Source: Helianthus annuus (Eukaryota; Streptophyta; Magnoliopsida; Asterales; Asteraceae). Taken from it: DNA of 64,000 nt. Of the stretch, positions 58,469 through 64,000 are shown in pieces (the stretch's first letter is position 1; the number at the start of each line of letters is the position of its first letter). Location of the stretch: NCBI RefSeq assembly GCF_002127325.2, contig NC_035435.2:122383127-122447126 (forward strand). The letters run 5' to 3'. Made by a program: the position numbers and the translations under genes. A model generated the notes under the pieces. It was not told where the DNA came from, made no database searches, and saw only the letters and a list, made by a program, of their open reading frames with translations.

Positions 58469-59472
58469 TTAACATAATCAATACTTCTGGCAACAGGCAA
58501 GAAATGAATATCTTCATCTTCAACAAAGATATGATTATGTTCTTCTTCAAAGCAGTAGATTTTAAACATATTATTGTTCTCTAATATTAATTTCACATGA
58601 GCATTGCATACAACTCTTTTTGAACCTCTATTACGTCTAACAATTTTTTTTACTATTTTCATCAACTGAACCAGAATCTATTGCTTTGCTAACATGAAAT
58701 CCTTCTTTTGAGTAGACAATATATCTTATTTTCACTAAACCACCATTTTTCCAAGAAGTATTTTTTCTTGCAGAAAAACCTGCAGCAAGTGCATATATCT
58801 GATAAAACGCAAAAGTCTCATCAAATGATTTAAAAACATTCCAACAGAAGGTCTAATGGATCCACTGACTTCATTTTTGTAAAACTTTCTTCCACTGTTT
58901 AAGTATACACGTTCCTCCCATTTGGAATTGTGATCTGAAACAATTAACATTCACAAATAACTATAAAACGCAATACCTCTTATATAATCATGTTTTTAGT
59001 GTTAAATCTCAAAATATGTTATTCAAAATTGAAAAAATACAAACCTTTAAAGTTTGTATATCATCTAATGTGGTTAAAAGCATAAAACACAATAAGTTCA
59101 GTAAAACACAACAAATGATAAACAAACAAAACAATGTATAAAACCAACAAAACTGTTAAATTGTACAACAATGACAGTTATGTGCTTTATATTAGAACAA
59201 CTACGAATTTAAAATTTGTATGCATATAATGTGAATAAAATCATAAAACGCAACAAGTTCATTAAAACGTAATAACTGATGAACAAACAAAAATTAACAA
59301 AACAAACAAATTATGTTAAATTATACAACAATAACAATTAAACTTATGAAAAAATCAAATAATAATAACAGAAAGACGAATTATAAAACGTAAAAGATTG
59401 AATTTCGGCAAAATAACAAAAAAATTACTCAAAATTGAAGCTAAACTTACCAACAGAGTCTGCAGAAGACAT
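58469..59472 (-). pseudogene. FAR1-type MULE transposase, N-terminal part
   Basis: A 22-nt first exon (59472-59451, MSSADSV) ends at a GTAAG donor. The next exon starts at 58934 after TTTCAG. It reads GSIRPSVGM, then after a frameshift FAFYQIYALAAGFSARK and KIRYIVYSKEGF, then KRVVCNAHVKLILENNNM, EEEHNHIF and HFLPVARSIDYVK. This is the FAR1 DNA-binding domain (WRKY-GCM1-type zinc finger with the C...HNH pattern). Short stops lie between the two halves near 58660. A motif copy TTTGCGTTTTATC lies in the exon near 58801. Confidence 0.8.
58935..59450. repeat. Transposase intron 1 with motif copies
   Basis: TATAAAACGCAAT near 58961, CATAAAACGCAAC near 59243, and decayed forms AAAACACAAT, AAAACGTAAT and AAAACGTAAA. 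AT-rich otherwise. Confidence 0.75.
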
Positions 59473-59621
59473 TGACGTTGTCGAATTGACGAACGAAACA
59501 AGATTATTGCTTGAAAAAAAGGTGAATTTGCGATCGATTGTGATTTAGGGTTATACAATCTCAATTCTGTTATGAAATTGATGAATTAAGAGAAGAGGTA
59601 ACAAAATCTAGTATAATTTTA

Positions 59622-60017
59622 AACCATCCGTAGTGTGGCGTGTTTTTTAAAAAAAATTCAAAAAAAAACGCCCAAAACGCCGTCCCCCCCACTACACCGG
59701 GCGTTTTTGGGCGTTATAATTGACAATTTTGAATGTTGGCGTTTTTATTAAAACGAACGAATTTGGTTTCATTCTCTGACATGCATTTGACTTTTCTTGC
59801 CCAGCCTCACTTTTCACCTTGGTTCCTCCAATCACTTTTGCCTCTTTTGTCTGACATGCATTTGACTCTTTTTTTTTTCATTAAAAATAATAGGGGCATT
59901 ATAATTCTTCACCACTACACCACTTTATGCTATAATGCCCCATGCTGACTGGGATGACATGTGTCGGATAATGCCCCATGGTGGAGGCATTATAATTCTT
60001 CACCACTACACATGGTC
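59622..60017. mobile_element. PIF/Harbinger-like MITE near the MULE right end
   Basis: Ends AACCATCCGTAGTG and CACTACACATGGTC form imperfect inverted repeats, with TTA on both sides (59619-59621, 60018-60020). The interior has fold-back stretches (AACGCCCAAAACG, GGGCGTTTTTGGGCGTT) and two copies of GCATTATAATTCTTCACCAC, suggesting one MITE inside another. Non-coding. Confidence 0.6.
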
Positions 60018-60159
60018 TTAGGAAGAAGATATGATAATGTAAAATGACAAAAAAGCCCATGCGTCCAAAATTTTAAAAATAAAAGATGAACGGCTAAGAT
60101 TGCTTCATATACTTCCTAGCGAAAGTAAACTTTCTATTTGATCCCCACCCTAGTATTAT

Positions 60160-60205
60160 ATATACACCTTGACCCTCCAGTTAAAAGTTTCTGGTTCCGC
60201 CATTG
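60160..60205 (-). repeat. Right terminal inverted repeat of host MULE
   Basis: Reads CAATGGCGGAACCAGAAAC on the minus strand, with GGAGGGTC further in, matching the left end. Confidence 0.65.
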
Positions 60206-60299
60206 TTCCTCTTCATGCCCTGTAACGCTCACGGGGGTGGTGTTAGCGGGGTTATCAAACCACTTCATGCCTCAATAATGTTCATTACTCATGATCTTA
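60206..60299. mobile_element. Right part of the outer fold-back MITE
   Basis: Begins with the second TTCCTCTTC, then inverted counterparts of the left arm (GGGGTTATCAAACC, TTCATTACTC). Joined to 903 it completes the MITE arm. Confidence 0.6.
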
Positions 60300-60915
60300 G
60301 AGCACATTAACCATTTCGGATATCCTAAGTTAAAATATATTACATTGATTTTGTAAAGTTCAATAATATTAATTAATGAAAGGCAATATCATGTTCTTAC
60401 CGTACCGTAATTTTTAAAATTACAAATACCAATAAATGATTTTATAATCAGACTAGAATTATCATCAGCCGCAATGCAGTGGGGATTCGTTAGTTATATA
60501 TCATATTAGATGAAAGATAAATGTTTCTTACATGACCGCGAGCCTGTGTAAAACATAGAAAAGAATAACTAAGTCGATCTTTGATCCGCGCGTTGTGACG
60601 GACCTATCAAACGGGAGGAAATAGACGAGTTGCGGCGGACCTGTTAAACGGGAAAAAATAGACGAAAAAACGTTGAACCCACACGTACTTTGCGGCCTGT
60701 TAACTCGGAAAATTTAAAACAAAACGTTAAACGAAAAATTTGTAAAATGTTAAAGTATAAGGGACCGAAGTTGAAATTAATAAAGTGTTGGGGTTAAATT
60801 ACAGAAGATGAAAAGTTTTGGGTTAAAAGTAAAAAAAAAATCAAACGGGTTGAATTGCAAAAGAAGAAAGCTTTTGAATTAGAAATGAAAAATCAAATTA
60901 ATCAAAGGATCAAAT
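60300..60915. other. AT-rich flank, nothing recognised
   Basis: No gene or clear repeat seen. Short phrases with AAACGGG near 60605 and 60650 recur but no structure could be defined. Confidence 0.4.
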
Positions 60916-61484
60916 ACTCATATAATCAAGTCGAATAAACATAACTAACATCGATGTTTGAGTCGACTTGTTTCGAGCTCTATTTCACGTTAGCGTTCAC
61001 TCATTTATTGTTTATTTTCTTTTCAACTATTTTATAACTTAAAGAATACATAAGGTTATCGATAGAATTTACTTCTTTTATTATCATTAAAATGTAATAA
61101 TATGTATTTTATTTGAATATTTTTTCATGTTATATAAATAATAAAATATTTGTATAAAAACAGATTTGTTTAAACTTACAGCCTTATTAAACTTGGGGTA
61201 TAAATAAGCTCATGCTCGAGTTAGGGGCTGTTTGGTAGCCTCTTAATGACCATTCAGATGCTACCTCTTAATGGAACCATTAAGAATTTTACCAATGAGA
61301 AGGTAGAAGAATGTGACATGTGATGATTTACCATTCAGAGGTTACCTCTTAACCATTCAGACTTGAGGTTACCTTTTATTCATTCAAAGGTTTTAAACCA
61401 TTAAGAGGTAGCCTCTTAATGACCATTCAGAGGCTACCAAACAACCCCTTAGTCTGTTAAATTAGTTTCAATCTATGCTTAATT
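60916..61484. repeat. Tandem duplication, copy 1
   Basis: Colinear with 61956-62180 plus 63885-64000. Shared markers are TTGTTTCGAGCTCTAT, TATTTTATAACTTAAAGAAT, CATGTTATATAAA and TAGTTTCAATCTATGCTTAA. A Tourist-like MITE is inserted in this copy only. Confidence 0.8.
61224..61448. mobile_element. Tourist-like (PIF/Harbinger) MITE, 225 bp
   Basis: Ends GGGGCTGTTTGGTAGCCTCT and, inverted, GGGGTTGTTTGGTAGCCTCT. Flanked by TTA (61221-61223, 61449-61451). The empty site CTCGAGCTAGTCT is seen at about 63961 in copy 2. Confidence 0.88.
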
Positions 61485-61600
61485 AAAGCTCCGGTCATGC
61501 TTTCTTAACATTCATTTGGGTTAGGTTTTTAATCGGTTGATCTTAAATAACTTAATAGTAGCTTGCCTCGTTTACATATCTAGTTATCTACAAACATTAA

Positions 61601-61888
61601 GGGGGGACGGGGCGCCCCGTTGTCGGCCATCCACCACCTTGGATCATTGTGGTACCCGCCGCCGGTGGTTGTTTTCACGCGTGAATCCGAGAACGCGTGG
61701 CCACTATCACGCGTGAAAATGTGAGGGAAATTGTTGGGTTGTAAGAGAAATTGTTGGGTATGGTGAGTGATGGGCATTTCCACTAAAATCCATCACTAGT
61801 GATGAAATAATGTTTGATGACATGACGGAACTTGATTGAATGCTGTGAATGATAAATGTGTGGTGAGTGATGGACGCCCCTACCCCTC
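61601..61888. mobile_element. TAA-flanked MITE, 288 bp
   Basis: The GC-rich left end GGGGGGACGGGGCGCCC and inverted right end GAGGGGTAGGGGCGTCC, with TAA on both sides (61598-61600, 61889-61891), suggest a PIF/Harbinger-type MITE. Internal CACGCGTGAA palindromes and repeated GAAATTGTTGGGT. Non-coding. Confidence 0.6.
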
Positions 61889-62406
61889 TAAATCTCAACC
61901 AACAAAACAATAGAATACACAAAGATAATGGCGAGGTGAAAACCCCTTCACACCCTACTCAAATGATCAAGTCGAATTAAACATAACCAACATCAAGGCT
62001 CGAGTCTAACTTGTTTCGAGCTCTATGTCGTGTTAGTGTTCACTCATTATTGTTTATTTCCTTTTTAACTATTTTATAACTTAAAGAATATATAATGTTA
62101 TATACAGAATTTACTTCATTTATTATCATGAAAAATGTGATAATATGTATTTGTTTGAATATTTTATCATGTTATATAAAGAGTAAACTGCCATTTTGGT
62201 CCCTGTGGTTTGGCCAGTTTTGCCACTTTATTCCAAATTTCAAACTTTTTACATCTTAGGCCCTGTGGTTTGGTTTTTGTTGCCATTTTGGTCCAAATTT
62301 CAAATTTGACCAGATTTCCCATTAATGACCTGCTATTTTGTCTTTACCCTCACGAGCATTTTGGTCATTTTAGATTTATTATCTCTTTATTATAACTCAA
62401 TTATAA

Positions 62407-62460
62407 TAAATCTCTCTCTCTTTCTCTCTCTCTCTCAACATATAACTCTGCTCTCTCTCT
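62407..62460. repeat. (CT)n microsatellite
   Basis: Interrupted TC/CT tracts near the left arm of the Pack-MULE, with inverted counterparts (GA)n near 63605-63650. Confidence 0.85.
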
Positions 62461-63012
62461 AAAATACCACCACCACACCACCACGACTACCCCCACCATC
62501 GCATCATCCCCACCACCATTCCACCGCCGCCAACACCACGAATGGCATCTTGTGCAACGAGCAGGGCACGAATGGCATCTTCTGCTGGTGCTCAAATCGA
62601 AGCTCAAACACTCGAAAACCCTAACCCTAAGAACACACAGATCTCCGCCTCAAGATTTTGAAGACGATGATGAATCCGGAATGAGACACACAGATCTCCG
62701 CCTCAAGAACACATGGTAAACTGATAAGGGTTTTGAAGGTGGGATAAGGGGAAGGTGGTGGAGAATAGTGGAAGATTAGGGTGAATTTGTGAAGATAGCG
62801 GTAGGGTCTATAGTGTTTGCCCAGTCGTTTTTTGGGTGGAGGTGCTCACCGGATTGAGTTGCAGGTTCATCGGAAAGCCATTTTGGCCACCGGATTGGTG
62901 TGCAGTTGTGGAGGTGGAGGTGACGGTGTTGTGATGTAAGAGAGAGAGAGAGGGCGGTGGTTGCAGGGGGTGCGAGAGGGTGGAGGCAGGTGGTGGTGCT
63001 TCTCAGTTCCAA

Positions 63013-63147
63013 ATGTCAACAGCGGCTTTGAATTTCTCAGTCTGTAGACAGTACACCGAAGCATCATCGGTTCAAATTAGGTCACGTTTTAGACCTAATT
63101 CGGTGATTAACTGTAAGCTGCCATGTAATTCAAGGCTTTTTTCTCAG
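63013..63147 (+). CDS. Putative captured first exon with transit peptide
   Basis: ATG at 63013 opens 45 codons (MSTAALNFSVCRQYTEASSV, then an Arg/Ser-rich part ending LFSQ) and meets a CAG|GTACTT donor at 63147 in phase 0. It is rich in Ser, Arg and Asn and has a single acidic residue, as in plastid transit peptides. The following AT-rich sequence with TTGTTTGTGA phrases looks like intron. No downstream exon was recognised. Most likely a host gene fragment captured by the Pack-MULE. Target and parent gene are unknown. Confidence 0.45.
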
Positions 63148-63529
63148 GTACTTCGACGTACTAATTAATTTGCTATGAAATGTATCTTTGTTTGTGATTT
63201 AATCGTAACAAATTTACTTCAACAATTTCAGTTTTAGTGAAGTTATATGCACTAAAATGTCTATTTGTTTGTGAGTTATTGTAGAATTTTGTTGTTTCAA
63301 TTGCTGATTCGGGTTACTTTTATGTGATTCAGTGGAATTTGTGACGAATTTACCTCGATATCTTCAGATTTAATGAAGTTAATATGCACTGAAATGTCTG
63401 TTTGTTTGAAAAAGGGTTGAAGATGATGATGTAATTGGGAAGGGGGTATTTGTTATGTGGGTTTTGTTAATAAAGAAGGAGGTGTGGGTGTGACTGTTGG
63501 ATGGGACGACGCCGGAGTGGCGGTGGTGA

Positions 63530-63650
63530 GAAGGGAGAGGAGGTGGCGGTGGTGGTGGTGCTATAGAGAGAGAAGGAGGAGGTGGCGGTGGTGGTGGTGG
63601 TGCTATAGAGAGAGAGGGAAGAGAGAGAGAGAAGAGAGAGAGAGAGCTGA
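63530..63650. repeat. GGTGGCGGTGG / GAGAGA repeats
   Basis: Two copies of a unit containing GGTGGCGGTGGTGGTGGTG followed by CTATAGAGAGAGA, near 63541 and 63580, and then GA tracts. Low-complexity DNA in the Pack-MULE right arm, not a protein gene. Confidence 0.75.
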
Positions 63651-64000
63651 TTATTTTGATCTGGGTTTTATTGCTAAAAAAATGAAATTTAAAAAATGAC
63701 CAAAATGCCCCTGCACTAAAGGACAAAATAATCAGTTTTCAATAGTCAAAATAGAGGGTTTTTGGATTTTGGACTAAAATGGCAACAAAATGCAAACCAC
63801 AGGGACCCAGATGTAAAAAGTTTGAGATTTGGACTAAAATGCCAAAAATGCCCAAACCACATGGACCAAAATGACAGTTTACTCTTATATAAATAATAAA
63901 ATATTTGTATAAAAAACATATTTGTTTAAACTTACGCCAAATTGTATAAATAAGCAAGTGCTCGAGCTAGTCTATTAAATTAGTTTCAATCTATGCTTAA

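Larger units (their letters stand above)
905..60205. mobile_element. Giant host Mutator-like element (MULE) filled with later insertions
   Basis: The left end AGTGGCGGAAC and the reverse complement of the right end (C)AATGGCGGAAC form imperfect terminal inverted repeats, both followed by GGAGGGTC within about 40 bp. Identical TTCCTCTTC target copies flank them. Joining the flanks rebuilds the interrupted fold-back MITE arm, which supports the borders. Inside are a FAR1/MULE transposase gene (minus strand), a ULP1-type protease gene (plus strand) and a small third gene (plus strand). Removing the nested insertions leaves about 11.5 kb, a plausible autonomous MULE size. The CAGTGGCG-type end with an 8-bp duplication would also fit hAT, but no hAT transposase is present. 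All three genes are now broken, so this copy cannot be autonomous. Confidence 0.75.
62181..63884. mobile_element. Pack-MULE-like element, 1.7 kb
   Basis: Terminal inverted repeats over 100 bp long start GAGTAAACTGCCATTTTGGT / GAGTAAACTGTCATTTTGGT. Perfect 9-bp target copy TTATATAAA at 62172-62180 and 63885-63893; the empty site is in duplication copy 1 near 61131. There is no transposase; the interior looks partly genic. The 9-bp duplication and long TIRs are Mutator features. Confidence 0.85.
61956..64000. repeat. Tandem duplication, copy 2 (with Pack-MULE; runs off window)
   Basis: Second copy of 60916-61484, interrupted at 62180 by the Pack-MULE and resuming at 63885. The end is not seen because the window stops. 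Confidence 0.8.

Noticed and set aside
26612..59472. Domesticated host FAR1/FRS gene
   Set aside because: It lies between MULE-type ends, beside a ULP1-MULE gene, shares the motif-bearing introns, and contains multiple stops.
905..60205. hAT superfamily assignment from CAGTGGCG ends and 8-bp repeats
   Set aside because: The genes inside encode a FAR1/MULE transposase and ULP1 protease, and the next base makes a 9-bp duplication possible in two separate cases. hAT is not fully excluded.
62401..63699. Antisense proline/serine-rich frames in the Pack-MULE
   Set aside because: They are translations of GGTGG and GA/CT low-complexity repeats, without conserved starts or motifs.

Overview
The window is nuclear DNA from a flowering plant, made almost entirely of nested transposable elements. 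Very long LTRs (3.4-3.9 kb), Tekay/Del-type Ty3 chromoviruses with tRNA-iMet primer sites, a FAR1/MULE transposase and a ULP1-type MULE gene suggest a large-genome eudicot. Asteraceae is my best guess from repeat style alone. I see no intact ordinary host gene, tRNA, rRNA or CRISPR.

Layout from outside in: a small fold-back MITE (about 524-60299) was split by a giant Mutator-like element (MULE) at 905-60205, flanked by the duplicated site TTCCTCTTC. Without later insertions this MULE is about 11.5 kb. It carries a plus-strand ULP1/C48-protease gene (1759-24668), a small unrecognised plus-strand gene (25602-26141) and a minus-strand FAR1-type transposase (59472-26612). All three carry stops or frameshifts. 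Its introns and spacers hold roughly 55-60 copies of a short motif, ATAAAACGCAAT, that I do not see in the inserted retrotransposons.

Four large insertions split the MULE genes. Element 1 (4027-17967, TSD AAAAT) is a complete, young Ty3 element inside the ULP1 gene. A 3.9-kb solo LTR (20154-24091, TSD GACAA) sits between the His/Asp and Cys parts of the protease. Element 2 (27488-56521, TSD TGAAC/TAAAC) interrupts the transposase. Element 3 (35871-49881, minus strand, TSD GTGAG) lies inside the reverse transcriptase region of element 2. Small MITEs occur in the transposase (58024-58468), in the element 2 LTR (53117-53573) and near the MULE right end.

All three Ty3 elements share an unusual plan: LTR, PBS, a conserved proline-rich ORF (called ORF0 here), an array of small hairpins with a constant CTGCG-type loop and compensating stem changes, a second conserved hairpin built on TGTTAACAT/ATGTTAACA, then gag-pol ending in a chromodomain-like tail. 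This leader with ORF0, and the host-MULE motif, are the two best candidates for undescribed biology.

The right flank (60300-64000) holds a diverged tandem duplication. One copy carries a Tourist-like MITE and the other a 1.7-kb Pack-MULE, and each copy serves as the other's empty site. The Pack-MULE contains what looks like a captured first exon encoding a plastid-type transit peptide. Gene models and identities rest on reading by eye. Intron borders are tentative and no database was searched.
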